This document shows positions 34,839-44,793 of a DNA stretch of 64,000 nucleotides, piece by piece (positions within the stretch are counted from its first letter, which is position 1; each line of letters starts with the position of its first letter). The DNA is from Chloropicon primus (Eukaryota > Chlorophyta > Chloropicophyceae > Chloropicales > Chloropicaceae). The stretch lies in contig CP060756.1 of assembly GCA_023205875.1 (NCBI GenBank), forward strand, positions 1,426,001 through 1,490,000, read 5' to 3'. The notes under the pieces are model-generated. The model saw only the letters and a program-made list of their open reading frames with translations. It made no database searches and was not told where the DNA came from. Made by a program: the position numbers and the translations under genes.

Positions 34839-36443
34839 TTGTTGTTGTTGGGCATGAGCATGATGTTAGGGGCGACGGTGGGGGCGGCTGTTGCTGCGAT
34901 AGCCTATGCACCGCTGGAGACCAAGTCCAAGTGGTTGCTGGTCTGTGGCGCGGCGGTGGCGTACGCTTCGAGAGATTTGGTGAGGGCCATGTGGAAGCTC
35001 AGGAAGGTGCCGGGGCCCTTGCCCTTGCCCTTGCTCGGCAACGTTCTGTCCTTCGCCAATCAGGAGATTCACCTCACCTACGCCAAGTGGCACCTGCGTT
35101 ACGGAAAGACTTTTAAGTGGTGGGCCGGTCCTTACCCCGTGATTGTGACCTCGGACCTCGAGGTCGTCCATCGGGTGGGCCTCCGAAAATTCAGCCAGTT
35201 TAAGAACCACACCCCTCTCCCTGACCACGTCGTCCCTCTGTTCCCTGGCGAGATGAAGGTGATGAGGTTCGGGATGGACGTGAGCCGAGACTTGAGGTGG
35301 AAAGGTTTGAGGAGCACCGCCAATTCCATTTTCAGATCGAGGGAGGTCATGTCGGCCTTCGCGCCGCTGATGAAGGCCTCCGCTGACGCCCTCTCGGAAA
35401 GGCTGGGCAGAGTGAAGGAGGGGGAGTCCGTGGACATCTGGAGGGCTCTGGGGGACATGACTTTGGATATCCTGGGTACCACCGTGTTCGGCGTTCGCTT
35501 CAATTCCGTGCAGAGCGAGGGTTCTGAAGCCGTCGAGGCAGCGAGGACCATCTTTAGAATTCGTATTGCCTCGTTCGAGTGGAATCCGTACTTGGCGCTC
35601 AGCCTCATCACGCCCCGTTTTCTTACCCCTTTGCTGGTCTGGCTGTCCCGGAAGGCGCCGACAAAAACGATGAAGGAAGCCGACTGGGCGGTTGGCGTCC
35701 TTGCTCGCTTGAGCGAGGCGATGTACGAGGATGCCAAGAGGGGGCTCGAGGAGGGCACAAGCGATCACCAGAACTTCCTCAAGCTGTTCATTGACGCTCA
35801 CAATCGAGAGACGGGGGACCTCCTGACCCAGGACGAGGTGAAGGCTCAAGCCATCTTGTTTCTCCTCGCGGGTTACGAGACCACGGCGAATACATTGGCG
35901 TATGCCATCTACCTCCTCACGCAGAACAAGGAGGCCGAGAAGAAGCTCATCGAGGAAATCGACGGGCTTCGCTGTGCGACTCCTTCACTAGAGGAGCTCA
36001 AGTCCATGGTGTACCTTGAGGGCGTCGTGAAGGAGTCCCTCAGGCTTTATGGTCCGCTGCCGTTCACGGATCGACAGGCTTCAGAGGAAGTCGAGCTTGG
36101 CGGCGGCGTTGTGGCCCTCAAAGACCAAATCGTGCTCATCGACACCAGGGCCATGTCGCTGGACGAGGCGTACTTCCCGGAGCCTCAGAGGTTCCTGCCC
36201 GAGCGCTTTGTGGAGGGCAGCGAGATCTACGAGAAGCAAGTGCACAGGGCCCACACGCCTTGGGGCATTGGCCCAAGGATGTGCGTGGCCGCCGACTTTG
36301 CGTTGGCGGAGGCCAAGCTCGCGCTCATCACCCTGTACAGGAGGTTCACGTTCGAGCACGACCCAAAGTACGAGTTCAAGACCTCCATGGCGGCTACTCT
36401 GGGTCCCGTCAATGGCGTGAGAGTGTTCGTGAACAAGAGATAG
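34839..36443 (+). CDS. cytochrome P450, cluster copy 3
   Basis: 534 residues from 34839; the ATG at 34854 (MSMMLGATVG) is an alternative. Motifs: VPGPLPLPLLGN, AGYETTANT, KESLR, PERFVEG, and heme loop WGIGPRMCVAA, in which the first aromatic is Trp instead of Phe and the post-Cys Gly is Ala. It is shorter than copy 1 in the region before the I helix. It pairs head-to-head with copy 2. Confidence 0.92.
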   Translation: MLLLGMSMMLGATVGAAVAAIAYAPLETKSKWLLVCGAAVAYASRDLVRAMWKLRKVPGPLPLPLLGNVLSFANQEIHLTYAKWHLRYGKTFKWWAGPYPVIVTSDLEVVHRVGLRKFSQFKNHTPLPDHVVPLFPGEMKVMRFGMDVSRDLRWKGLRSTANSIFRSREVMSAFAPLMKASADALSERLGRVKEGESVDIWRALGDMTLDILGTTVFGVRFNSVQSEGSEAVEAARTIFRIRIASFEWNPYLALSLITPRFLTPLLVWLSRKAPTKTMKEADWAVGVLARLSEAMYEDAKRGLEEGTSDHQNFLKLFIDAHNRETGDLLTQDEVKAQAILFLLAGYETTANTLAYAIYLLTQNKEAEKKLIEEIDGLRCATPSLEELKSMVYLEGVVKESLRLYGPLPFTDRQASEEVELGGGVVALKDQIVLIDTRAMSLDEAYFPEPQRFLPERFVEGSEIYEKQVHRAHTPWGIGPRMCVAADFALAEAKLALITLYRRFTFEHDPKYEFKTSMAATLGPVNGVRVFVNKR

Positions 36444-36515
36444 ACAGGGTGACGAGGTTGCGGACCGCAGTCAGGAGATCCGAGACAAGAATTGTATTTC
36501 ACTTTAGATCTTTGT

Positions 36516-37070
36516 TCACGCGCCCTTGTCGAATTCCTCGCCCTTCAAGTACTTGAGGATGTTCTCGGGGGACGAGGCGCCGTACGGGTCGTCGTCCACG
36601 CTCCCGTTCTCGCACTTTCCAGGTTCCACGAAAGTCTGCTCGATCTTCATGTCGTTGGCCACGACGGCGTACCTCCAGGACCTCTGGCCGAAGCCGTGGT
36701 TGTCCTTCTGGACGTTCATGTTCATGGCGTTGGTGAACTTGAGGGAGCCGTCGGGGATGACCTTGACGCTCTTGAGATCCTGGGCCTGGGCCCACTTGTT
36801 CATGACGAACGAGTCGTTCACGGAAAGGCAGTAGATCTCGTCGATCCCGAGCTTCTTGAACTCCTCGGCGTTCTTCTCGAACCCGGGGAGCTGGTACGTG
36901 GAGCAGGTCGGGGTGAACGCGCCCGGCAGGGAGAAGAGGACGACCTTCTTCCCCTTGAAGTAGTCCTCGGAGGTGAACGTGACCCACTTGAAGGGGTTGT
37001 CCCCCCCGATGGATTCGTCCCTCACCCTCACCATGAAGTCCACCTTCGGGAGCGTGTCTGGCAAACTCAT
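36516..37070 (-). CDS. type II (PRX5-like) peroxiredoxin
   Basis: 184 residues. The peroxidatic Cys56 is in PGAFTPTCS; Cys81 in IYCLSVND is the expected resolving Cys of type II enzymes; a further Cys153 lies in EPGKCENG. The RSWRYA block with the active-site Arg is present. No targeting extension, so probably cytosolic. Reduces peroxides using thioredoxin or glutaredoxin. Confidence 0.96.
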   Translation of the reverse strand: MSLPDTLPKVDFMVRVRDESIGGDNPFKWVTFTSEDYFKGKKVVLFSLPGAFTPTCSTYQLPGFEKNAEEFKKLGIDEIYCLSVNDSFVMNKWAQAQDLKSVKVIPDGSLKFTNAMNMNVQKDNHGFGQRSWRYAVVANDMKIEQTFVEPGKCENGSVDDDPYGASSPENILKYLKGEEFDKGA

Positions 37071-37109
37071 GACCTCGTGTCGTGCGTACGCGTCGCCCTC
37101 CTCCTCCTC

Positions 37110-37153
<44 letters not shown>

Positions 37154-37445
37154 GGGTCAGTTTGGTTCTAGGGTTGTGATGTCATGACGTTCGCGATGTG
37201 AGTGTAACGCTCGTCCTCTGTGGTTTACATTCCCCTGACGCGCGTTGGGATGCGGATCCGACCGAGGAGTCATGCTCGTGTGACGGTGTCGAGCACACGG
37301 CGTGACCGACCGTGAGGGACAGGACGACGCCGGCGCAGAACGAACGGGGAGCCGGCGACGAACACGGACACGGACACGGACGAGGACACGGACGCACGCA
37401 CGGACGGACGGACGGAGAGACTTGAGGACTTGAGGACTTGAGAAG
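37071..37445. promoter_or_regulatory. divergent promoter peroxiredoxin / GMPP
   Basis: 375 bp with a TCG trinucleotide array (about 37110-37154) and a GGACAC/GGAC array (about 37360-37414). No gene is seen. Confidence 0.45.
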
Positions 37446-38531
37446 ATGAAGGCGATTATTTTGGTGGGAGGGTTTGGGACGAGGCTGAGGCCGCTGACGT
37501 TGTCCGTGCCGAAGCCCCTGGTGGACTTTGCGAACAAGCCGATGATCCTGCACCAGATCGAGGCCCTGAAGAGGGCCGGGGTGGACCACGTGATTCTGGC
37601 GATCGCGTATCAGCCGAACGTCATGATGGACTTCCTGAAGGAGTACGAGGAGAAGCTGGGGATCAGGATCACTTGCTCGGAGGAGAAGACCCCGATGGGG
37701 ACGGCTGGGCCGCTGGCGATCGCGAGGGACCTGCTGGACGACGGCACGGGCGAGCCCTTCTTCATGCTGAACGCGGACGTGATCTGCGAGTACCCTCTGC
37801 GGGAGGCGCTGACGTTCCACCGCGGGCACGGGGGCGAGGCGACCATCCTGGTGACCCGGGTCACGGAGCCCAGCAAGTACGGCGTGGTGGTCTTCGACGA
37901 GGGCTCCGGGGCCGTGGACCGGTTCGTGGAGAAGCCCAAGGAGTTCGTGGGCAACAAGATCAACGCGGGAATTTACGTGCTGTCCCCCTCGGTGCTGAGC
38001 AAGGTCGAGATGAGGCCCACGTCGATCGAGAAGGAGGTCTTCCCCCTGGTCGCCCAGGAGAACAAGCTGTACGCCAAGGTCCTGGAGGGGTACTGGATGG
38101 ACGTGGGCCAGCCCAAGGACTACCTCACGGGCCTCGACCTGTACCTGGGCAGCCTCGCCAAGAGCGGGTCGGGCCTCCTGGCCAAGGGAAGCCACGTCTC
38201 GGGCAACGCGATCATCGACCCGACCGCGGTCGTCGGCGAGGGCTGCGTCATCGGCCCCAACGCCTGCATCGGCAAGGACTGCGTGATCGAGGACGGGGTC
38301 TGCCTGAGGAACTGCATGGTGTTCCCGGGCACCAGGATCGGCAAGCACAGTTGCGTCACCGGGTCGATCATCGGGTGGAAGAGCCGGGTCGGCCAGTGGG
38401 TCAGGCTCGAGAACATGTGCGTCTTCGGGGAGGACGTCCAGTGCAAGGACGAGCTGTACGTGAACGGCGCGGTCGTCCTGCCCCACAAGGAGATCAAGGG
38501 AAACGTCTCCAAGCCCGAGATCATCATCTGA
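37446..38531 (+). CDS. GMPP: GDP-mannose pyrophosphorylase (mannose-1-phosphate guanylyltransferase)
   Basis: 361 residues, the usual length of GMPPB / plant VTC1. The nucleotidyltransferase signature [11 protein letters not shown] is at 8-18, [12 protein letters not shown] follows, then [16 protein letters not shown], and a C-terminal left-handed beta-helix of hexapeptide repeats ([17 protein letters not shown]). Makes GDP-mannose for N-glycans, GPI anchors and, in plants, ascorbate. Confidence 0.98.
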   Translation: MKAIILVGGFGTRLRPLTLSVPKPLVDFANKPMILHQIEALKRAGVDHVILAIAYQPNVMMDFLKEYEEKLGIRITCSEEKTPMGTAGPLAIARDLLDDGTGEPFFMLNADVICEYPLREALTFHRGHGGEATILVTRVTEPSKYGVVVFDEGSGAVDRFVEKPKEFVGNKINAGIYVLSPSVLSKVEMRPTSIEKEVFPLVAQENKLYAKVLEGYWMDVGQPKDYLTGLDLYLGSLAKSGSGLLAKGSHVSGNAIIDPTAVVGEGCVIGPNACIGKDCVIEDGVCLRNCMVFPGTRIGKHSCVTGSIIGWKSRVGQWVRLENMCVFGEDVQCKDELYVNGAVVLPHKEIKGNVSKPEIII

Positions 38532-39470
38532 GAGAGATCTGAGAGAGAGAGAGAGGTTTTGGATGAGGTGAGGAGGAATATAGGAGGAATGTCGTCGTGC
38601 GAGAGAGGAGGAAAGCAAGCAAGCAAGCAAGCAGCTCTTTCGTCGTCGTTGTTGTTGTAATACTTTTTCGAATTTGTTTGTTTTTTCAAGAATGAAACGG
38701 ATCAAAGAATGAAACGATCGATCGTCGGTCGTCTTCGTCTTCGTCGAGAGAGAGTTGTCCCAGAGAGTTGTCCCAGAGAGTTGTGAGTGGTTTCCTGCTG
38801 AAAGCCTTTAATGACTCCACGTATCCCCTCGACACCTCGCCGGCCGGTGTGTCGTCGTCCAAGTCTTGGCCGGATGAATGGAAGGAAGGAGAACGAGAGT
38901 CGAGTGGATGAGAGAGTCGAGTGGATGAGAGAGGGTAGGGTAGGGTAGGGTAGGACCCCCTTCGCCGAGGCCCCGCGGGCCCTCCTTGGGTCCAGGAGAA
39001 AGGAAGATATTTCCGAGTTCTTAGAAAAGTTCGTCAACTTAAGAGGGTGTTTTCTACTCTTCTCTCCTTTTGTGGCTCTCATCCTTCCCATTGGTGGAAC
39101 CCAGCGAGGGATTTCTACACAAGCGTGGGATTTCTACCAAGAGACCGATAAGAACACGATAAGACAGGGGTGACGGGGACGAGAAGACGACCACCACAAC
39201 CACGAACAACACGAACACGAACACGAACACGTACACGACACAACACGCTTTCAGGGGGGGGACAACAACACACAACCCTTCCTTCCTGCCCTAACACACG
39301 CACAACACAACCGCTTCCTTCGCTTCGTACGTGTTCGCACTTGGTTTCGCGAGCGACCGAGGCACCGGGGCACCAGACTTGAAAAAACGCGTGGTGTTTT
39401 GTGCGTTTCGCGGGAACCCAGCCCAAGCCAACCCAAGCGAACTCAACTCAACGTGGCTCCGACGTACGCC
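38532..39470. other. intergenic, repeat-rich
   Basis: 939 bp between GMPP and the next plus-strand gene. It holds a GA array (about 38541-38556), GCAA repeats (38616-38632), the GMPP poly(A) signal, a 17-bp tandem duplicate (38899-38915 and 38916-38932), a GGGTA pentamer array with G-quadruplex potential (about 38932-38954) and ACGAAC hexamers (about 39203-39230). No supported gene. Confidence 0.45.
38656..38660 (+). terminator. TGTAA polyadenylation signal, GMPP
   Basis: TGTAA 125 nt after the GMPP stop codon. Confidence 0.45.
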
Positions 39471-39884
39471 ATGACAGCAGGAGCAGCAGCAGCAGCGGCG
39501 GCAGCGGGGGGGGCGAGGGTTCTGAGCAGCAACCCCCGGACGCGGTCCCGCTTTGGGATGATGAGGATGACGAGCAGCTCCTCCTCCTCGTGCTCGGTGC
39601 GCTCGTTCGCGCTGTCCCACCACCACCACGGCGGCGACCAGGCGTCCACCTCGTCGCCCTCGCCGACGAACCTGTCGGCGATGAGCTCCAAGGTCAACCT
39701 GTCCCTGCAAGCCCCGAGCTGCCCGGTGAACATGAGGCTGGAGAAGGAGCTGATGTCCGCGGGGGGGGAGGGGTCGGGCCTCCCCCTCGAGGTGCGGCGC
39801 CTGGCCGGGGACTTTGTGGACTCGGAGGAGTGCAGCTCCGTCCCGCAGGGGTGGTGGAAGTGGTGGCGATACCAGGGCCTGTGA
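39471..39884 (+). CDS. unknown 137-residue protein with aromatic tail
   Basis: I do not recognise this protein. Third codon positions are strongly G/C, as in neighbouring genes, and the antisense frames lack this. The N-terminus (polyalanine, then Ser/Arg-rich with almost no acids to about residue 65) looks like a transit peptide. The mature part contains KVNLSLQAPSCPVNMRLEKE, an acidic Cys-containing stretch (VDSEECSS), and an unusual Trp-rich end, WWKWWRYQGL. A 24-codon upstream extension from 39399 is possible. Likely organellar by inference only. Confidence 0.6.
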   Translation: MTAGAAAAAAAAGGARVLSSNPRTRSRFGMMRMTSSSSSSCSVRSFALSHHHHGGDQASTSSPSPTNLSAMSSKVNLSLQAPSCPVNMRLEKELMSAGGEGSGLPLEVRRLAGDFVDSEECSSVPQGWWKWWRYQGL

Positions 39885-40045
39885 GGGCTCCTGCCGGGGG
39901 GGGGGAGCAGCGCGGGGATGAAGCTTGTACACTATACACACACGGACCAGTTTTGGAGTAGAAGGAGAAACAGAAAGGGGAAACACACAAAAAAAATGAA
40001 CTCTTCTTTTCTTAACACGATGCTTTTCATTTTCCAAAACTGTCC

Positions 40046-40230
40046 TCACCGCCGCGCCGACGAGGTCCTCGTCAGCTCCCTCTCCGTCCTGTGCTCCGGC
40101 GTCTCCCTGTTCTGGTAGTCGATGTGGACGAAGGCCCTCTCCACCTCGTCGAGGGCCTCGATCTTGTGCTGGAGGTCCAACCCAATGTCGTGGGAGTGCT
40201 GCACGCTCATGTTCGCCTGCGCCGTCGCGA

Positions 40231-40273
<43 letters not shown>

Positions 40274-41341
40274 CCAACAACAACAGAGTCAGCAACAAGA
40301 AAGACGGCGACAAAATCCCAAGGCCGCTGCCGCTGCGGCCGCTCTCTCCGTGCGCCTACTCACCGGGAGGATCACCTCGAGCTCCACAAAGTACTTTTGC
40401 CCGAAGAAGTAGGCCCGAATCTCGTCCGGCATGAGCATCTTGTGGTGGTTGTCCGCCATGTCCTTGATCACCTGGACAAAGGTCTCGTCCGCGCCCTTGC
40501 CCACGAGCTTGTCCGTGTGCTCCATCGCGACCACGATCCACCTGACGATGATGTAGACCGAGATGAGCGCGCCGCCCGCCGAGTCCACCCACCAGACCTG
40601 GGGCAGGTTGCTGGCCAGGGCCGCCGTCAGGAGGGCCACGCAGTTGGACAGGATGTCGTTCAGGTGGTCCTCCGTCAGGGCCAAAGCCGCCCCGGACTTC
40701 TCCTTCATCGTGGAGCAGAAGACGAAGAGGGCGATCTTCGCCGCGGTGGCCACCCCGAGGACCGCGTAGGCGACCACGTCCAAGTGGATGAACGTGGGCT
40801 CCTTGTCCACCAAGCCCCTCCACAGCGTGAGGACGGAGCTCTGGATCACCTCGATGGAGCAGACGGACATGATCCCCGCGGAGATGATGACGCCTATCGT
40901 CTCCAGCCGCGTCTTTCCCACGGGGTACCGCGGGTCCGCCACCTTCATCTTGTACTCCGCGAGCGCGAGCACGAGCTGGGAGAGGATGTCGACGACCGAG
41001 TCCACGAGGGAAGCCATGATGGAGTTCGAGAGCGTTACGACGTAAATCATGAGCTTGGCCACGAGGAGCACGACGTTGGCGCCCAGGGAGAGGTAGATCG
41101 CGAACTTCACCCGCCTCTCCAGCCTCAACTCCGCGGGCGTGCCCCCCTCCCCTCCCCCGCCCGTGCTCGCCCCCCCCGCCTCCCCCTCGGTCGGGTCCAC
41201 CCCCGCCAGGAGAGGCTGCCTGATCTGCGCCACGTTCGTCCTGTCCGAGCTGTCGGCGGCCGACCAGACCTCGATGTCCGAGGCCTTGCTCCCCACATAC
41301 GAGCCCTCCGTGAATATCTGCACCTTGCAAGACGTGCTCAT
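40046..41341 (-). CDS. Mn-type cation diffusion facilitator (MTP8-11-like), two exons
   Basis: Exon 1 is 41341-40364, exon 2 is 40216-40046, joined in phase 0 across a 147-bp intron with a GA array, giving 382 residues. The start is set at MSTSCKVQIF; a frame open to 41521 is probably 5' UTR. Metal-site pairs are DSVVD in TM2 and DHLND in TM5; the DxxxD form in TM5 is typical of Mn-CDF proteins rather than Zn transporters (HxxxD). After the splice the cytosolic domain continues HSHDIGLDLQHKIEALDEVERAFVHIDY, as in the family. It likely moves Mn2+ into Golgi or vacuole. Confidence 0.92.
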
Positions 41342-41609
41342 GACGACACGACGAGACGAGACGAGACGAGAGAACGCCCTCGGGCCTCGGCCTCTGCCCC
41401 TCCGGTAACGCTTTTTGTTTCGGGGAGAGAGGTGAGAAATCAATCCTGGCCTGGCAGGCTTGGCTCGGGCTCGCCGGAGGGGAGACAAGAGAAGAGACGA
41501 GACAAGAAGAGCAAGTCTCAATCGATCAAGACGATCTTCAACAACAAAAACAACAAATCCATATAATTTACGAACTTAGTGAATCAGAAAAACGGCGAAC
41601 AAAACATGC
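41342..41609. other. upstream region of the Mn-CDF gene
   Basis: 268 bp including a GACGA pentamer array (about 41349-41371) directly upstream of the CDF start. Confidence 0.4.
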
Positions 41610-42893
41610 CTACAAGGGAGGACAGGTGGGATTGCATTGGAACGGCTCACCCAGGGTGTAAACACAAGGCTCCCGGGTCCTCGCGACCTGGTTCCTCAAC
41701 CAAAGCCCGAGGTAGTCCCTGAGGCTCATTCCGTCGACCTTGACGCCGCTCCAGCCGCTGTCGGTGAGGCAGCCGGCGCAGTGGGTGAAGCAGGTGTGCA
41801 GGAACCCTCCGTTCTTGCCGGCCCACCAGGTCCCAGTCCAACTGATGAGGTCCCAGAGACTCCTACTCTTGTCGTTGAGGTAAGGAACCACGAGGTTGTT
41901 CTCGTTCTCGGGGATAGTCTGCTGCGAGACGTTGTAGATGACCGATATCGTGTACATGTCGTACACGCTGTTCGCGAGGAAGACGGGGGTCTTGATGTGC
42001 CTGTACTGGTTCTGGGCGAAGAAGCACTTGTACTGTTCGTTCATGTTGTCGGCGAGGCAACCGGGGCTGTGGATGTCCACCTGCTGCATCTCGTACACGT
42101 ACTTCATGACCGAGGGGTACCAGGGCTCCCCTTGGAAGTTCGGGGTGTCGGGGAAAAACCCTGAGAAAGAGATGGCTTTGTAGTTCTTGACAGACGGGCC
42201 GAGCCTGGTCTCGAACCAGTCCGCGTGCAGCAAGGTGGCCAGGCCTCCCGCGGAGCACCCCGCCAGCACCACGTCCGTTGCGAACGTCATCCCCTTGCCG
42301 TACTTCAGGTGCCAGACGGTCGCCTCGAGGATGTTCTTCCCTCTGAAGTAGATTTCTTCCCCGTTCACCGTGATGGGCTCAGCGACGTTGCCGCTGAAGG
42401 ATGCCCCGTCGCAGTACGCGACGTCCACCAGGTTCCAGTTGTAGAAGTCCGGGTTCTCCTTGGGGTCCGCGCTGAAGATCTGGGAGGACCTGTCCGACCT
42501 GGTCTGGGCCCACTGCTTGCTCGAGCCGAGGATGGTCTTGCTCCTCTCGTAGCAGTCCTGTTCGTTGAAGCACCAACCCCCTCCCTCGAGGAACACGAGC
42601 CACTTGTCCTTCCCGTCGCCCCATCCTTTCCTGAACCAGTAGCCCGCAGGCGAACCGTCGAGGCACAAAGCTCCGGTTTCCGTGGCGTTCGGTAGGAGCT
42701 CCAGGTACACGGTCCCCGCCGCGTCCGGTGCTTTGCCAAAGGTTGCATCCCAAGCCGCTTCGAGGGGACGGACCAAAAGGTTCTCTGCGGCCTCCGCCAA
42801 GTCACTCAGCAGCTGCGCCTCCACCCCGGGCGTCGCCAGTGCGAGTGTCGCCAAAGCCACCAGACCCACGAGCCTCCTCATCTTCCTCTTCAT
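41610..42893 (-). CDS. pectin acetylesterase / Notum-like hydrolase, copy 1
   Basis: 427 residues with a signal peptide (LVGLVALATLALATPGVEA) directly after the chosen Met. The PAE fold is recognisable from LCLDGSPAGYWFRKGWG, GGGWCFN, the nucleophile motif GCSAGG with Ser, and later HTCFTHC. Many cysteines fit a secreted protein. Family members deacetylate pectin or (Notum) palmitoleoylated proteins; the natural target in this alga is unknown. It is followed by a tandem paralogue on the same strand. Confidence 0.93.
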   Translation of the reverse strand: MKRKMRRLVGLVALATLALATPGVEAQLLSDLAEAAENLLVRPLEAAWDATFGKAPDAAGTVYLELLPNATETGALCLDGSPAGYWFRKGWGDGKDKWLVFLEGGGWCFNEQDCYERSKTILGSSKQWAQTRSDRSSQIFSADPKENPDFYNWNLVDVAYCDGASFSGNVAEPITVNGEEIYFRGKNILEATVWHLKYGKGMTFATDVVLAGCSAGGLATLLHADWFETRLGPSVKNYKAISFSGFFPDTPNFQGEPWYPSVMKYVYEMQQVDIHSPGCLADNMNEQYKCFFAQNQYRHIKTPVFLANSVYDMYTISVIYNVSQQTIPENENNLVVPYLNDKSRSLWDLISWTGTWWAGKNGGFLHTCFTHCAGCLTDSGWSGVKVDGMSLRDYLGLWLRNQVARTREPCVYTLGEPFQCNPTCPPL

Positions 42894-43527
42894 CCCTTCC
42901 CTTCCCTTCCCTTCCCTTTCGCCCTCCAACCCCACTCCAACCAAGTTCCTCAAGCCTTCTGTACACCTCCTCTCCTCCAGACCTCTCTCTCCTCTCCTCT
43001 CCTCTCCTCTCCTCTGTCCTTCCCTGTCCTGTCCTGTTGTCCCGTCCTGCAGACTTCCTCTCCGCTCTCTCTCTCTTGATCGACTGATCTGCCCGTCAGT
43101 CCATCTCGGCAAGATGGGGGGCAAGATGGGGCAAGATGGGGCAAGATGGCGCAGGGGAGGAGGGAGGAGGAACAAGACGACCAGGAGAGGAACCACGAAC
43201 AAAGAGGGAATCTTTACAAACACCTGTACCTCAGGAACTCCCTCGCGGAAGAGAATCCTAGCGACTTGAAGGACGAGACCAGTGAAGCCTTTTGGTGCAG
43301 ATGGTTCACCTCAGAGCTACTGGCCGTGAGCTTGAGGCGACCGTCGATGGGCTTGAGGCGAGGGCGGGGGGCGCCATCGCCGACAAGACAGATCTACGAC
43401 TGCAGGCAGATGAGCTGAGGAAGGAGATCAGCGACCCGAGGTGGACCAAGGTGATGGGGGGGACGAAAGAAAGGACAAAACAAAACAAAACAAAAAACAA
43501 ACAATGTGGAATGACAATGACAACGGC
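42894..43527. other. region between the two pectin acetylesterases
   Basis: 634 bp. Repeats: TTCCC pentamers (42895-42917), CTCTC pentamers (42987-43015) and a 10-bp GGCAAGATGG array (about 43109-43149). From 43146 to about 43470 the + strand looks coding in two successive frames (see the candidate gene there). Confidence 0.5.
43146..43480 (+). other. candidate small gene, two frames, unresolved
   Basis: From the ATG at 43146 a hydrophilic frame reads MAQGRREEEQDDQERN ... LYKHLYLRNSLAEENPSDLKDE to about 43285; from about 43310 a different frame reads ATGRELEATVDGLEARAGG ... LQADELRKEISDPRWTK. Both segments have protein-like composition. A GTGAGC donor at 43326 and CAG acceptor ending 43405 (80 bp) would join the frames in phase but would drop part of the second segment. 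No family is recognised and the structure is uncertain. Confidence 0.25.
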
Positions 43528-44793
43528 TCATAACTGCAGCTCCGAGGGAGGGCAGGTGGGGTTGCAAGAGTGGGGTGGGGCACGGGTGTACTGGCACGGC
43601 CTCGTCGTCCTGGAGGGCTCGCCTTGCATCCAAAGGGAGATGGAGTCCCGCAGGTTTCGCCCGTCGACGATGACGCCGTCCCACCCGGGGTTCTTCAGGC
43701 CGCCCACGTGGGTCATGCAGGACGTGATGAAGGCGCCATTGCCCGCCTTGGACCAGGTCTTGGTCTCGGTGATGTTATCCCAAGTGCCTCTCGCCTGGCC
43801 GTTCAAGTAGGGAATGACATCGTTCATTTGGTTCGCGCGGACCGTCTTCTTCGAAATGTTGTCCGCGTTCTGCACCGTCCACGCGTCGTAGACGCTGTTC
43901 GAAAGGAAGACCGGGGTCTTGATGTAGCGGTACGCTGTTTCGGGATACCCACATTTGTACTCCTCTCCGGCGTGATCCTTGGCGCAGGGCGAGTCGAACC
44001 TCAGGTCCATGGCTTTGTAGGCCCACTGGAGCATCTTGCTGAGCTCGTTCTCGCCCTGGAAGTTCGGCCCGTCGCTGAAGACTAGCCCGGAGAAAGGAAT
44101 CGCCCTGAAAGTCTCCACGTTTGGACCCAAGCGCTTGCCCAGCCAGTCGGCGTGGTAGAGGGTGGCCACCGCGCCCGCGGAGCTTCCAGACCAAACGATG
44201 TCGCTCGCACCCAGCATGCCCTGCCTGTGGTTCAGCTGCGCCATCGTCGACCCGAGGATGCTCTTCCCTCTGAAGTAAAGGCTCTTCCCGTCCACCACGG
44301 CGGGCTCAGAGGCGTTCCCGGTGTAGACCGAGCCGTCGCAGTATCCCACGAACACGGCGTTCCAGTTGTAAAAGTCCGGGTTCTTCGCGGAGTCCGTGCT
44401 GAAGATGGGCTCGCCCCTCGTCTGCTCGGTCGGCCAGCGCTTGCTCGAGCCCAGGACGGTCTTGCTCCTCTCGTAGCAGTCCTCCATGCTATAGCAAGCT
44501 CCCCCTCCCTCGAGGTGCACGAGCCACTTGTCCTTCCCGTCGCCCCATCCCTCCCGGAACCAGTAGCCCGCAGGCGAACCGTCGAGGCACACAGCCTCTC
44601 TGTTCCTGAGAGTGTGAAGCTTGAAGCTCTTCCTGGGGTTGAACGCCGCGACGACCTCGTCGCCGAAAGCGTCGAAGCCCTCCTTCACCGGGTTGAAGGC
44701 GTCAGCGAGCGCCTTTCCGATGTCAACGGCCTCGGCCACTCCAGACAAAGCCACCGCCGCAAAGACCGCCACCGCAACAATTGTCGCCCTCAT
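43528..44793 (-). CDS. pectin acetylesterase / Notum-like hydrolase, copy 2
   Basis: 421 residues, tandem paralogue of the preceding gene, with its own signal peptide (VAVFAAVALSGVAEA). Shared blocks include CLDGSPAGYWF, LEGGGACYS, ERSKT(I/V)LGSSK and NPDFYNWN. The nucleophile loop reads SGSSAGA instead of GCSAGG: the Ser is kept but the Cys before it and one Gly are changed. The two copies are clearly diverged, so the duplication is not recent. Confidence 0.93.
   Translation of the reverse strand: MRATIVAVAVFAAVALSGVAEAVDIGKALADAFNPVKEGFDAFGDEVVAAFNPRKSFKLHTLRNREAVCLDGSPAGYWFREGWGDGKDKWLVHLEGGGACYSMEDCYERSKTVLGSSKRWPTEQTRGEPIFSTDSAKNPDFYNWNAVFVGYCDGSVYTGNASEPAVVDGKSLYFRGKSILGSTMAQLNHRQGMLGASDIVWSGSSAGAVATLYHADWLGKRLGPNVETFRAIPFSGLVFSDGPNFQGENELSKMLQWAYKAMDLRFDSPCAKDHAGEEYKCGYPETAYRYIKTPVFLSNSVYDAWTVQNADNISKKTVRANQMNDVIPYLNGQARGTWDNITETKTWSKAGNGAFITSCMTHVGGLKNPGWDGVIVDGRNLRDSISLWMQGEPSRTTRPCQYTRAPPHSCNPTCPPSELQL

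Noticed and set aside
40091-41566. 491-codon frame on the + strand over the Mn-CDF gene
   Set aside because: It is a His/Arg/Asp/Val-rich antisense shadow of the transporter.
43261-43330. tiny 19-20-nt intron joining the two candidate coding segments
   Set aside because: The 19-nt option leaves the wrong frame and the 20-nt option creates a stop; other introns here are 62 bp or more.
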